Of a DNA stretch of 64,000 nucleotides, positions 25,081 through 34,152 are shown piece after piece. A model generated the notes under the pieces. That model saw nothing but the letters and a program-made list of their open reading frames with translations, searched no databases and was not told the DNA's origin. Location of the stretch: assembly GCA_002999035.1 (NCBI GenBank), contig CP027241.1:62001-126000 (forward strand), read 5' to 3'. How positions within the stretch are numbered: position 1 is the first letter of the stretch; every line of letters starts with the position of its first letter. The DNA is from Lachnospiraceae bacterium oral taxon 500. GTDB taxonomy: Bacteria; Bacillota; Clostridia; Lachnospirales; Vallitaleaceae. Both the position numbers and the translations under genes were made by a program.

Positions 25081-25506
25081 ATGAAAAAGTTTATGAAGGA
25101 ATTCAAAGAATTTGCACTCAAGGGCAATGTTTTTGATATGGCGGTCGGTATTATCATCGGCGCAGCGTTTGGCAAAATTGTTTCTTCGCTGGTATCTGAT
25201 ATCTTTATGCCGCTGTTGTCCTTAGTAATGGGCAATCTGAATCTGGCCGATGCTAAGATTGTATTAAAAGCTGCCGAACTGGCCGCAGACGGCTCGGTGA
25301 CTACGGCTGAAGTGGCTCTCACTTACGGTGCATTTTTAAATAATGTCATCGACTTTTTAGCAATTGCTCTGGTTATTTTCATAATGATTAAGGCAATCAA
25401 CAAAATGCGGCACAAGGAAGAAGCCAAACCGGAAAAGAAAGAAGAAAAGCCTTCCGAGGAAGTTCTTTTGCTGCGTGAAATCAGAGATTCGTTAAAGAAG
25501 AAATAG
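25081..25506 (+). CDS. mscL: Large-conductance mechanosensitive channel
   Basis: A 141-residue inner-membrane channel that opens under membrane tension during osmotic downshock. KGNVFDMAVGIIIGAAFGKI is the conserved first helix and NNVIDFLAIALVIFIMIKAI the second. The cytoplasmic C-terminal helix ends LREIRDSLKKK. The ATG at 25081 lacks a close ribosome site: AAAGGAG is at 25033-25039, with a small hairpin GCTCTT/AAGAGC (25045-25067) between. ATG at 25093 is an alternative. Confidence 0.95.
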   Translation: MKKFMKEFKEFALKGNVFDMAVGIIIGAAFGKIVSSLVSDIFMPLLSLVMGNLNLADAKIVLKAAELAADGSVTTAEVALTYGAFLNNVIDFLAIALVIFIMIKAINKMRHKEEAKPEKKEEKPSEEVLLLREIRDSLKKK

Positions 25507-25569
25507 AAGCGTTTCACCAAAAGCATAACATCAATTCTTTTCATTTTTCAGCATTTCAGGAGGTATTTT

Positions 25570-26457
25570 ATGAGTTTATTTACCGGCTCCGGCACGGCAA
25601 TCGTCACGCCGTTTTACGCAAATGGCGGCGTTAATTATGACAAATTAGAAGAAATCATCGACTGGCAAATAAAAAACAAAACGGATGCGATCATTGTCTG
25701 CGGCACTACCGGCGAAGCTGCCACCATGAATGATACCGAACATTTGGAGTGCATTCGGGTAGCCGTTTCGGCGACCAGCGGGCGCGTTCCGGTCATCGCC
25801 GGAACCGGTTCCAATGATACCGCCCACGGCATCAAGTTGTCTCAGGAAGCGCAAAAGTTAAAAGCTGACGCTCTGCTGCAAGTCACTCCGTACTATAATA
25901 AAACTACTCAACAAGGACTCATTGCTCACTTTACGGCAATCGCTCAAGCAGTTGATATTCCGGTCATGCTGTATAATGTGCCGTCTCGAACCGGCATGAA
26001 TATTGCCGCTTCAACCGCCAGGGAATTAGCTTTAAGCTGCCGCAATATTGTTGCCGTGAAAGAAGCCTCCGGCGATATTTCTCATGCCGCCGAACTGGCC
26101 TATCAAACCGACGGACTGCTGGATATCTACTCCGGTAATGACGACCAAATCCTGCCGCTGATGAGTTTGGGTGCCAAAGGTGTGGTGTCCGTTGCTTCTA
26201 ATATCATGCCGGCGGAAATCCACGATATGGTCATGCTCTATCTGGACAAGAAAACAGAAGAAGCCTGTCGGCTGCAATTAAAGCTGCTGCCGCTGGTCCA
26301 CCTGCTCTTTTGCGAAACCAACCCGATTCCGGTCAAAGCCGCTATGAACTTAATGGGCATGGAAGTCGGGCCTTTGCGTCTGCCGCTGATTGAAATGAGT
26401 GAAGCTAATAAAGAGAAGCTGGCTGCTACCATGAAAGAACTGGGACTGATAAAATAA
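25570..26457 (+). CDS. dapA: 4-hydroxy-tetrahydrodipicolinate synthase
   Basis: Condenses pyruvate with aspartate semialdehyde in the lysine/diaminopimelate pathway; a cytoplasmic TIM barrel. The 295 residues include the CGTTGEAATM phosphate/pyruvate motif, the conserved Tyr in YYNKTTQQGL, and the Schiff-base Lys in NIVAVKEASGD. The start at 25570 has AGGAGGTATTTT. It is followed by dapB after 173 bases. Confidence 0.96.
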   Translation: MSLFTGSGTAIVTPFYANGGVNYDKLEEIIDWQIKNKTDAIIVCGTTGEAATMNDTEHLECIRVAVSATSGRVPVIAGTGSNDTAHGIKLSQEAQKLKADALLQVTPYYNKTTQQGLIAHFTAIAQAVDIPVMLYNVPSRTGMNIAASTARELALSCRNIVAVKEASGDISHAAELAYQTDGLLDIYSGNDDQILPLMSLGAKGVVSVASNIMPAEIHDMVMLYLDKKTEEACRLQLKLLPLVHLLFCETNPIPVKAAMNLMGMEVGPLRLPLIEMSEANKEKLAATMKELGLIK

Positions 26458-26480
26458 TAACAATTCCCGTTTAGGTAAGC

Positions 26481-26522
26481 CGCTCGTAATTTCTTGCCAT
26501 AGCAACGAATTACGAATGCGGA
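26481..26522 (+). promoter_or_regulatory. Hairpin between dapA and dapB
   Basis: CCGC-CGTAATT and AATTACG-GCGG arms form a stem around a loop of about 16 bases, with no T run. It may be an mRNA processing or stability element rather than a terminator. Confidence 0.35.
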
Positions 26523-26630
26523 CGTTATACTTATGTTTATATTCCTTTGGAAAGCAATCTTTTCAGTATATCCAGTATAAATGTCCGCCTGCCTGAACCG
26601 TTAAAACCACAATACAGGAGGGTATTTTTA

Positions 26631-27398
26631 ATGACCAAAATCATATTGCACGGTTGTTTCGGCAAAATGGGGCAAACTATCCGGCAACTGGTGAAAGAAA
26701 CGCCGGATATGGAAATTAGTGCCGGAATTGACTCTGCGGCAAAAACCGATGAAACTCTGGATTTTCCTGTTTTTGCATCCTTAAGCGACTGCTCTGCTGA
26801 CGGCGATGTCATCGTTGATTTTTCCGTGGCAGCTGCTGTTCGGCCGTTGCTGGAAGCCGCTATCGTCAAAAAGCTGCCGGTTGTCGTCTGTACCACCGGT
26901 TTATCGGCCGAGGACATTGCTTTTGTTCAGGCCAGTGCCAAGAAAATTCCTATTCTTTTCTCCGCCAATATGTCCCTCGGCATTAACCTGATGGTCAGTT
27001 TAGTGCAAAAGGCGGCGCAGGTCTTAGCCGGTTCCGGCTTTGACATTGAGATTATAGAAAAACATCATAACCGCAAAAAAGACGCGCCCAGCGGAACTGC
27101 CCTGTATCTGGCCGATTCCATCAATCAGGTGCTGCCGCAGGCCTATGCCTATAATTATGATCGTTCCGCCGGTACCGAACCCCGCCGTCAGGACGAAATC
27201 GGGATTCTCTCGCTTCGGGGCGGCAATATTGCCGGGGAACATCAGGTCATCTTTGCCGGCGAGGACGAGATTTTGGAAATTCATCACAAAGCCGGCAGTC
27301 GGCGAATTTTTGCCGTTGGCGCCGTTAAAGCTGCTGCCTTTTTAAAAAATCAAGTACCTGGGCTTTACTCCATGAGTGATGTGATCGCCGGAGAATAA
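26631..27398 (+). CDS. dapB: 4-hydroxy-tetrahydrodipicolinate reductase
   Basis: NAD(P)H-dependent reductase following DapA in lysine/diaminopimelate synthesis. The 255 residues from ATG 26631 (AGGAGGGTATTTTTA before it) begin with the nucleotide-binding loop TKIILHGCFGKMGQTI. VVCTTG, the catalytic EKHHNRKKDAPSGTA and the C-terminal RIFAVGAVKAA follow. An upstream in-frame codon at 26547 would extend it implausibly. A terminator follows. Confidence 0.96.
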   Translation: MTKIILHGCFGKMGQTIRQLVKETPDMEISAGIDSAAKTDETLDFPVFASLSDCSADGDVIVDFSVAAAVRPLLEAAIVKKLPVVVCTTGLSAEDIAFVQASAKKIPILFSANMSLGINLMVSLVQKAAQVLAGSGFDIEIIEKHHNRKKDAPSGTALYLADSINQVLPQAYAYNYDRSAGTEPRRQDEIGILSLRGGNIAGEHQVIFAGEDEILEIHHKAGSRRIFAVGAVKAAAFLKNQVPGLYSMSDVIAGE

Positions 27399-27399
27399 A

Positions 27400-27503
27400 T
27401 TACCCGACTTTTCCCTGATCGAAGCGCTGCGCACTTCTGCCCGGGCGGCAGTCCGTCTAAAAAAGACTATTTCAGTTTTGCAGAGCATGGGAAAGTTAAG
27501 TAA
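27400..27503 (-). repeat. MITE-like element with terminal inverted repeats (family B, fullest copy)
   Basis: A 104-base unit whose ends TTACCCGACTTTTCCC and GGGAAAGTTAAGTAA are near-perfect inverted repeats. The interior has AAGCGCTGCGCACTTCTGCC, GCCCGGGC and a TCT-AAAAAAGA segment. Related copies are at 5371-5410, 42218-42302 and 57255-57290, with an end fragment near 23170-23194. No ORF. Confidence 0.65.
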
Positions 27504-27508
27504 AAGAC

Positions 27509-27544
27509 AAAAGGAGATTCGCCTTAGCGGCTATCTCCTTTTTT
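27509..27544 (+). terminator. dapB terminator
   Basis: AAAAGGAGAT and ATCTCCTTTT form a ten-base stem followed by more T, a clear intrinsic terminator. The remainder up to 27717 shows nothing else I can name. Confidence 0.85.
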
Positions 27545-27717
27545 GATTCCGTTTATCTCTATTCAAATTTTCTTAACTGACTTTCCCGTCAAAAGGCTTC
27601 GTTTTTTGCCGGATGCACCGCCTCTCCGGTGAAAAGGCAGCTTTGCGGGGCAGTCTCTTTTGCCCATCCCGCTCATAAACCAAAGCCAGTCTAAACTAAA
27701 CTTTTAAGGCCTTTCTT

Positions 27718-28443
27718 TTAAAACCCTTCTTTCAACGCTTTCGGTTCCGCCAGGATTTCCGACAGTAAAATCGCTTTTTTCATCGAATTACCCCGGGCCA
27801 AAACGCCGGAAAAACGACTTTGTTTCTTTGCCTTCTGCTGCTTAAAAGCTTCTTTGTGTTTAGACTGATACGCCTTTTCACGGGCAATGTCGCCCTCGTC
27901 ATGCAGACTGCTTTGAATCACCTTTGATGAATAAAAGTTATCTTCGGCTGTGCTGCCCGCTTCCCCAAACTCCTCAGGCACATACTCCTCGACCCGTTCC
28001 ATCGGCATCGGCTGAATGAATACATCCGACCGGCGCTGAAACTCTTCTTCCCGCAGATAGCTTTCTTCCTCAGGATAAGAATCCGTAAAACTGCTTTCAT
28101 TTCCCTGATTCTTTAGTACCGGCTGAGGCTCAGGCACTGAATTCCCCTGAAACCGCGACATTTGCTGCCGGATCTTAGCATTATCCCACTGTGCCCGCTG
28201 CATGGGGGCAGAACCGCCGGACATGGCGTCAGAGTTTGGCTCAAACTCCGGTGTATTCGCATTTTGCGGCGGCCACTGCATATTCGGCTGATTTCCCGGG
28301 TTCCAAGACGGACGTTGATTATTCGGCCAACTGCCGTTTTTCGTCTGATTCTTTTTCTTAATGGATGAAATTACGGAAATAAAAGTCACAAACATCCAAA
28401 TCACAAATATCAGTCCGCTGCTGCCGCTTAACATAATCCGCAT
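27718..28443 (-). CDS. Membrane-anchored disordered protein downstream of floA
   Basis: A 241-residue protein with one N-terminal membrane helix (GLIFVIWMFVTFISVISSI). A long low-complexity region follows, rich in Asn, Pro, Gln and then Glu (NNQRPSWNPGNQPNMQWPPQ), and a basic C-terminal helix pair ends KKAILLSEILAEPKALKEGF. No family is recognised. It is 50 bases after floA on the same strand, so it may be a client or partner of the flotillin system; that is inference. Confidence 0.6.
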   Translation of the reverse strand: MRIMLSGSSGLIFVIWMFVTFISVISSIKKKNQTKNGSWPNNQRPSWNPGNQPNMQWPPQNANTPEFEPNSDAMSGGSAPMQRAQWDNAKIRQQMSRFQGNSVPEPQPVLKNQGNESSFTDSYPEEESYLREEEFQRRSDVFIQPMPMERVEEYVPEEFGEAGSTAEDNFYSSKVIQSSLHDEGDIAREKAYQSKHKEAFKQQKAKKQSRFSGVLARGNSMKKAILLSEILAEPKALKEGF

Positions 28444-28493
28444 TTTCGTTCCCCCTTTCTGGTTTTACTCCGGTTCAGACAGGCGGATATGTT

Positions 28494-29492
28494 TTAATTA
28501 TTCTCCTTGCTGATGGCTTCCCGCATTGAGGTGTCGGCCTTCATATTCTGCATCCGGTAATAATCCATAATACCTAAATTGCCGCTGCGGAAAGCTTCCG
28601 CCATTGCTTTCGGCACTTCGGCCTCGGCCTCGACTACCTTGGCCTTCATTTCTTCAACCAGCGCCTTCATTTCCTGCTCCTGTGCGATCGCCTTGGCCCG
28701 TCTTTCTTCGGCTCTGGCCTGAGCGATTTGCTTATCGGCTTCGGCCTGCTCAATTTGCAGTCTGGCACCGATATTTCTGCCCAAATCAATGTCGGCAATA
28801 TCAATCGATAAAATCTCAAACGCCGTTCCCGAATCCAAGCCCTTGCTTAAAACCCGCTCGGAAATGGAATCCGGATTTTCCAAAACCTCTTTGTGGCTGT
28901 TACTGGAGCCAACCGTGGTAACAATTCCTTCGCCGACCCGGGCAATGACCGTTTCCTCGCCGGCACCGCCGACCAGACGTTCCAGATTAGCCCGCACGGT
29001 GACCCGGGCAATAGCCTTAACTTCAATACCATCCTTGGCAACCGCTACTACCGGCGGCGTTTCAATAATTTTTGGTTTAACGCTCATTCTGACGGCTTCC
29101 AGCACGTCACGACCGGCCAAGTCAATCGCCGCCGCCCGTTCAAAACTGAGCGACAAATTTGCCCGATGCGCCGCAATCAAAGCGTCAACCACCCGGCCAA
29201 CCTTACCGCCGGCCAAAAAGTGCGACTCTAATTGGTCAATATTGACCGGAATATTAGCTTTCGTCGCCCGAATCAGCGGCAGAACGATAACCGCCGGTTT
29301 TACCCGCCGCAGGCGCATTCCGATCAAAGTGAAAATACCGACTCTGGCGTTGGACGCAACCGCAGAAATCCACAGTCCGACCGGCACAAAGCTGAAAAAT
29401 ACCGCCAAAACGATAACCAGCAGTGCAATCAAAAGCAAGCTGCCAATCATGCCGGGCATCCCATCAATCATAACCATTACTAATTCTTTCAT
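28494..29492 (-). CDS. floA: Flotillin-like protein FloA
   Basis: A 332-residue membrane scaffold of functional membrane microdomains. The N-terminal membrane segment (about 15-40) is followed by the YqfA/FloA domain with [40 protein letters not shown] and [15 protein letters not shown] Glu/Ala-rich C-terminal coiled coil follows. It overlaps the NfeD gene end closely (one-base gap), the usual NfeD-FloA pairing. Confidence 0.93.
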   Translation of the reverse strand: MKELVMVMIDGMPGMIGSLLLIALLVIVLAVFFSFVPVGLWISAVASNARVGIFTLIGMRLRRVKPAVIVLPLIRATKANIPVNIDQLESHFLAGGKVGRVVDALIAAHRANLSLSFERAAAIDLAGRDVLEAVRMSVKPKIIETPPVVAVAKDGIEVKAIARVTVRANLERLVGGAGEETVIARVGEGIVTTVGSSNSHKEVLENPDSISERVLSKGLDSGTAFEILSIDIADIDLGRNIGARLQIEQAEADKQIAQARAEERRAKAIAQEQEMKALVEEMKAKVVEAEAEVPKAMAEAFRSGNLGIMDYYRMQNMKADTSMREAISKENN

Positions 29493-29493
29493 G

Positions 29494-29949
29494 CTAAATC
29501 CTCCCTACAAAAATACGATTATTTTCCACTGCCGCTACTTCAACCGTTTCATTAGTGGCGATAAACTCGCCCTTCGTCAAAACATCATAGCGCTCTCCCT
29601 CCAGCTCAATCGTGCCTGATGGCCGCAGCGGCGTAACAGATCTTCCCCGTTTGCCGATCAGCCTTTGATAATCCGGCAAAATATCCTCGTTCAGATTATT
29701 CTTCAAGGCAATTTTGGAACTGCCGATAAAATGATAGCCCAAAATTAAAAAAAGAACGGAGATGACCAGCATAATGGCAAAATACAGCAGCCCCTGTGCA
29801 AAGTTCTGCGCCATCATAATAATGCCGACTGTCATTGCCAAAAAGCCAACACCGCCCGCCACGCCGAAGCTGGGAATAAAAATCTCAGCAACCATGCATA
29901 AAATGCCGATTACCAAGACAATAATGCCTAACAGCTGAAATCCCCCCAT
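29494..29949 (-). CDS. NfeD family membrane protein
   Basis: A 151-residue short NfeD (NfeD1b-type) with three to four membrane helices (about 1-85) and a C-terminal OB-fold domain (about 100-151: [20 protein letters not shown]). It partners with FloA in the membrane. First gene of the NfeD-FloA-disordered protein operon. Confidence 0.9.
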   Translation of the reverse strand: MGGFQLLGIIVLVIGILCMVAEIFIPSFGVAGGVGFLAMTVGIIMMAQNFAQGLLYFAIMLVISVLFLILGYHFIGSSKIALKNNLNEDILPDYQRLIGKRGRSVTPLRPSGTIELEGERYDVLTKGEFIATNETVEVAAVENNRIFVGRI

Positions 29950-30154
29950 ACCAAACTCCCTCCTTTCGGATCAGCCTTTTGTGTTCCGGACTCTAACACC
30001 GCAGTGCTAAAGCAGCATCTTAGTTGTTCTTCTCCTTTAGTATAAGATATCTTGTATAAATTTTCAAGGAAAAGTCACGCCTCCTCTTCCGTTTTAATCC
30101 AATTCTTAACTTTCTCATCTTCCTTTAAGCCGGCTGACCGGCACTGATTGCAGA

Positions 30155-30187
30155 CGCAAAATAAAGATAGGCTGCAAAACTGCAGCC
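30155..30187 (-). terminator. Terminator of the ABC-importer operon
   Basis: GGCTGCA/TGCAGCC hairpin (30170-30187) followed on the minus strand by a T-rich stretch, just after the stop at 30193. Confidence 0.65.
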
Positions 30188-30192
30188 CTCGG

Positions 30193-32385
30193 TTAAAGCT
30201 TAATGACCGTGCCGGATTTACCAGCCGTCAAAGTGTCATTCAAAATCCGATGCACCGCTTCAAAAAAGTCACTGTCACTTTCCCGTCCCAAACAATTCCG
30301 GACGATGTGCTCACCCATACGCCTCTCCAAAAGGCTTTGCTCAAAGCGATGCTCCTGATTGACAAAAATCTGCTTGCGTTCTCCTTTTAAGATATTTTCT
30401 TCCAAATGCTCCAGCCAGGCATAGCGGTTTAAAATCTCCCTCTCCTGATAGCATTTTTTATTGGCGGAAATACCGCCCAAAAGCATGAGTTCAATCCCGG
30501 TTTGCGACGACGCTGCCCAGCGGATAAACTCATAGGCTAAGTCTTTTTTCTTTGACTGACGGGCAACCCCTAACGCTCCGCCGCCTAAAAGAGGATTCCC
30601 GCCCGGCACGGTTGCATAGTCAACATTGCCGGCAATGGCCGTCTTGGCCTTGATAATCTCCGAGGCATGATGGATATAGGCGATTGTCATGGCGATTTCG
30701 CCGCGGGCAAACAGCCGGGCCGCTTCATTCCAACTGGCCGTACTGCCGCCCGGCGTATAATTCCTCGCTTCCCTCATGTTTTGCAGCGCCTGAAACGCCC
30801 GGCTCCAATCCATTTGCAAAAAGCCGGCCGCATCGTATGTCAGTTCACCATAGGACATCAAGCGCGGCAAAAACTCCGAAGCTGCCGACGAATTGTGCCC
30901 CAGCACCAGGCTGGTACCATACCGGGTCGGTGAAGCCGGCCGAAAGGCCTGCGTAAAAAAGCCGGCCAACCGGTTATACTCAGCAAAACTTTCCGGCACC
31001 TTTAATTTTTCCTTATAGGTTTCATAAAAAAAGCGTTCCTGCTGGCTGTCGGAGAAAATGTCCTTGCGATAAAACAAAAGCTGCACACTGATGTCAAAGG
31101 GCAGGGCATAAAAGACCTCGCCGACATGCGAATAATTTTTCGCCTGATTGTCAAAATAATCCGCTTCAATCCGCGCTTCGCTCTCGCCCAAATTGGCCAA
31201 CGGCTCCAGCACCAGCGGTGCAAAATAAGGCAAATAAGAAACGTCCAGCCGAATCGCGTCATAGGCTTCCCGCTGCCGCAGCAAAGTGTCATGGATAATA
31301 TCACCAAGCGGCTGATACTCAATTTCAACCGCGCAGCCGTACTGCTTTTCAAAATTAGGCAAAAGAAGCTCCAAGGCTTTGATGGCCGGTGTTTCCGATG
31401 TCAAGAGCCGAACTCGTTCTTTTTGAGCCGATTTTCTGAAAAAAGGCGGCTTGCGCTGCTCTTCGGCTGGGAAAATCTTGGAACATAAACTCTTTTGTTC
31501 CTCCAAACTTTGAATCATATGAATGGCTGCTTCCATTCCCAATTTCCGGTAATTTAATTCATACGAAAAAAAGCGCTCCGCCCGCTCCGGCTTCTGCGCC
31601 GCCAGGCAATAAACTTTCAGATCTTGCGTCCGGCCTAAAAAATGACTGATATGGTCAATCAGTTCGGCCGTTTCCTGAGAAAAGACCACAAAAGATAAGG
31701 CCTTTTCATTTTCACGAAACTGCTTGTAGATATCCTGATTAAAAAACTCCTGGCTGTCTAAAATCGTTTCCATCTGCTCTGGCCGGTACTCGGACAAAAG
31801 GCCGTCCGTCAGTTCCCGGCACAGCTTTTCTTCTCTGGCCTCACATAAAAGAATCAACTTTTCGGCGCCCGCCTGCCGCAGCGCCGCAGCCAAAGCCCGT
31901 CCGGCCTGCTCAAAAGAAAAGGTATAATAAGCACAATCCGGCCGCTCTTCCCGGCGGAGCAGAAAAAGCAGCTTAAACTTTTGGGCATCATAATATTTTT
32001 CCGGATTCAAAAACGATGTAACCGCTAAAACCCCGGCACAGCGATCCGCTCCGACCTGATTTAAAATCTGCTTTTCCTTATAGGCGTATCCGTCCGTCAA
32101 ATACAGCTTCAAACTGTATGAAGTCTGCTCACAGGCTCTGGCGGCGGCACTGTAAATATGTGCGTAACGTTTTTCTGCAATATTGGGCAAAATGATGGCA
32201 ATCACTCTTGAAACCGCGCTGCGCAGCATTTTCGCCTGTCCGTCAATTTGATACCCCAAATCTTTTGCGATTTTTTTAACAATTTCAATTTTTTCACTGC
32301 TGACGTTTCCCTTTTCATTCAGCACATTAGACACCGTGGCTTTGGATACCCCGGCTAATTTGGCAATATCTTTGATCGTCGGCAT
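30193..32385 (-). CDS. LacI repressor fused to a cytoplasmic extracellular-type solute-binding domain
   Basis: A 730-residue fusion. Residues 1-56 are a LacI helix-turn-helix (TIKDIAKLAGVSKATVSNVL plus hinge helix). About 60-285 is a divergent LacI/ribose-binding-like effector domain. About 330-700 resembles a family 1 solute-binding protein (QPLGDIIHDTLLRQREAYDA; later MTIAYIHHASEI, YEFIRWAASSQTGIELMLLG). No signal peptide or lipobox is present, so the binding domain must work inside the cell, probably as a ligand sensor. It is the last gene of the ABC/GDPD/HAD operon and likely represses it. No stop or frameshift divides the parts. Confidence 0.82.
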   Translation of the reverse strand: MPTIKDIAKLAGVSKATVSNVLNEKGNVSSEKIEIVKKIAKDLGYQIDGQAKMLRSAVSRVIAIILPNIAEKRYAHIYSAAARACEQTSYSLKLYLTDGYAYKEKQILNQVGADRCAGVLAVTSFLNPEKYYDAQKFKLLFLLRREERPDCAYYTFSFEQAGRALAAALRQAGAEKLILLCEAREEKLCRELTDGLLSEYRPEQMETILDSQEFFNQDIYKQFRENEKALSFVVFSQETAELIDHISHFLGRTQDLKVYCLAAQKPERAERFFSYELNYRKLGMEAAIHMIQSLEEQKSLCSKIFPAEEQRKPPFFRKSAQKERVRLLTSETPAIKALELLLPNFEKQYGCAVEIEYQPLGDIIHDTLLRQREAYDAIRLDVSYLPYFAPLVLEPLANLGESEARIEADYFDNQAKNYSHVGEVFYALPFDISVQLLFYRKDIFSDSQQERFFYETYKEKLKVPESFAEYNRLAGFFTQAFRPASPTRYGTSLVLGHNSSAASEFLPRLMSYGELTYDAAGFLQMDWSRAFQALQNMREARNYTPGGSTASWNEAARLFARGEIAMTIAYIHHASEIIKAKTAIAGNVDYATVPGGNPLLGGGALGVARQSKKKDLAYEFIRWAASSQTGIELMLLGGISANKKCYQEREILNRYAWLEHLEENILKGERKQIFVNQEHRFEQSLLERRMGEHIVRNCLGRESDSDFFEAVHRILNDTLTAGKSGTVIKL

Positions 32386-32395
32386 ACAAGCTCCT

Positions 32396-33259
32396 TTATT
32401 TAATCCACTGCGGCCTTGTCAACAAGCTGGCCGTAAACTCCTCAACTACTTCCTTTTGCCTATTATCATACTCGGAATGATAAAACTCTCCCACTATTTC
32501 CTTTAATCTTTCCCAAGATCTTTTTTCTTCATTGGGAATAATCGGATAATAATAAACACCGTTGTCCCGCGCAGCTGTGTAATCGCCGATGGCATCGCCG
32601 ATCATCAATATTTTCTCCGGCAGATAATGTGCTTTCAGCGCGGCAATGCAGCTTTTCTTACTGCCGCTTTCCTGGCCGCAAATTGCTTTTACATACTGCG
32701 CCATATTCGATTCTTCCCATTCCCGAAGCAAAGCCTCCTCGGCGGTGGCCGAAACCACTACGATATCCGCTTTTTCCGAAAGAGTGCGAATGGTATCCTC
32801 CGATTTGGGAAAAGGTTTCATGCCCCGAACCATAACGGTAATCCGGTCGTTGCAGTCATACGACCAGTCTAAAGCGATTTGATTGGCTTTTTCGCTTTGG
32901 TGCTGGGACAGGTTTTGATTATTCAGCTCAGAGTTTCCCTCCGCCCATTGCTTTAAAGCTGTCATATCCGGCAGCACCGCACCGATTTCTTTAACCTCCG
33001 GCCTTTGCTCCAGCAGTTCAATCACCTTAATCAGCGCCAAAAAGCGGTTAATGCCGCGATCCGTCGAATACAAATTAACATAGTCCCACGCTTCCCGGAC
33101 ATATTTGGAAATCGGCTGCAAATCCCATTTTTCAACCGTTGCCGGGCAAAAGCATTCCTTATGCTTAATTTCCATGGTATCAAACACACAACCGTCCGAA
33201 TCAATACAAACCAAAAACTCTTTTTCCGGCTTATAGCCTTTTAATCCCATTTGTGCCAT
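32396..33259 (-). CDS. HAD superfamily hydrolase
   Basis: A 287-residue HAD phosphatase-like protein. Motif I is CIDSDGCVFDTMEIK (DxD), motif II VVSATAEE, and motif IV KILMIGDAIGDYTAARDNG. A large helical cap lies between motifs I and II. The substrate is unknown. It lies directly between the Cof-type HAD and LacI-fusion genes, with its GGAGGGATAAC ribosome site overlapping the previous stop. Confidence 0.78.
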   Translation of the reverse strand: MAQMGLKGYKPEKEFLVCIDSDGCVFDTMEIKHKECFCPATVEKWDLQPISKYVREAWDYVNLYSTDRGINRFLALIKVIELLEQRPEVKEIGAVLPDMTALKQWAEGNSELNNQNLSQHQSEKANQIALDWSYDCNDRITVMVRGMKPFPKSEDTIRTLSEKADIVVVSATAEEALLREWEESNMAQYVKAICGQESGSKKSCIAALKAHYLPEKILMIGDAIGDYTAARDNGVYYYPIIPNEEKRSWERLKEIVGEFYHSEYDNRQKEVVEEFTASLLTRPQWIK

Positions 33260-33260
33260 G

Positions 33261-34100
33261 TTATCCCTCCAATACCTGATTGATTGCCGCTGCTACTCCG
33301 TTTTCCTGACAGGGTAAAGTCACACTGTCCGCGTCCTGTTTAATCCAGTCGGGTGCGTTGCCCATCGCCACGCCCCAGCCCAGCCAGCGAATCAACTCGA
33401 CATCGCTGCTGCTGTCGCCGATAATCATCGCTTCTTCCGGTAAAATGTTCAAATGCCGGAGCAAAACCTGCACCGCTTCTTTTTTGCAGATAGCAGCCGC
33501 CGAAAACTCCAGATCCGGGCCCACGCCCTCATTGGTATGCCGAATCGCACCGGTCGCATTTAAGCGCTGATAGATGTCCGCCTGCAAGGCCTCCGCCATA
33601 CCATAGATATTGACTTTATTAATTTCCAAACCATTTTCTTTAAAATATCGGGACAGGCAATCCACGCCTAACCCGCGCTTTTGCTCCAAATACCAGACAT
33701 GATGCGCCGGCACCGGATAATTTTTCCAGTTCTGCCAAATCTCTTTTTCCATATAAATCGTATTGGCCGCCGCCACCTCACAGTAAATCCCTTTATTTTC
33801 AATGATTTCTAAAATCTCAACCGATTTTTCCACCGAAATCAGGTTTTGATAAAGGCTTTTCGGGGCGGAGCCGGTCAGATCCAGGACCCGGCCGCCATGG
33901 CAGGTAACGGCATATTCAATCCCCTTGATATTTTCCAGATCCGCCGGGAACATATCCAGTACCCGACCGGTACAGGGGATGACCTTGATTCCCCGTTGCA
34001 GCGCATTTTGGATGGCCGCCTGATTTTCCGGCGAAATATTGATTTTATTCGGCTTTAGCGTTGTTCCGTCCAAATCGAGTAAAATTGCTTTGATTGTCAT
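33261..34100 (-). CDS. Cof-type HAD-IIB phosphatase
   Basis: A 279-residue sugar-phosphatase-type protein. LLDLDGTTLKPNKI is motif I, IPCTGRV motif II, CKKEAVQVLLRHLNI contains the motif III Lys, and MIIGDSSSDVELIRWLGWGV is motif IV. Family members dephosphorylate sugar or other small phosphates. It lies in the operon after the GDPD, which would release a phosphorylated alcohol. Confidence 0.87.
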   Translation of the reverse strand: MTIKAILLDLDGTTLKPNKINISPENQAAIQNALQRGIKVIPCTGRVLDMFPADLENIKGIEYAVTCHGGRVLDLTGSAPKSLYQNLISVEKSVEILEIIENKGIYCEVAAANTIYMEKEIWQNWKNYPVPAHHVWYLEQKRGLGVDCLSRYFKENGLEINKVNIYGMAEALQADIYQRLNATGAIRHTNEGVGPDLEFSAAAICKKEAVQVLLRHLNILPEEAMIIGDSSSDVELIRWLGWGVAMGNAPDWIKQDADSVTLPCQENGVAAAINQVLEG

Positions 34101-34152
34101 GTTTTTCCTCCTGTTATCGAGTGCGGTTATTTCAAACCGCTTTTATCCCTAT

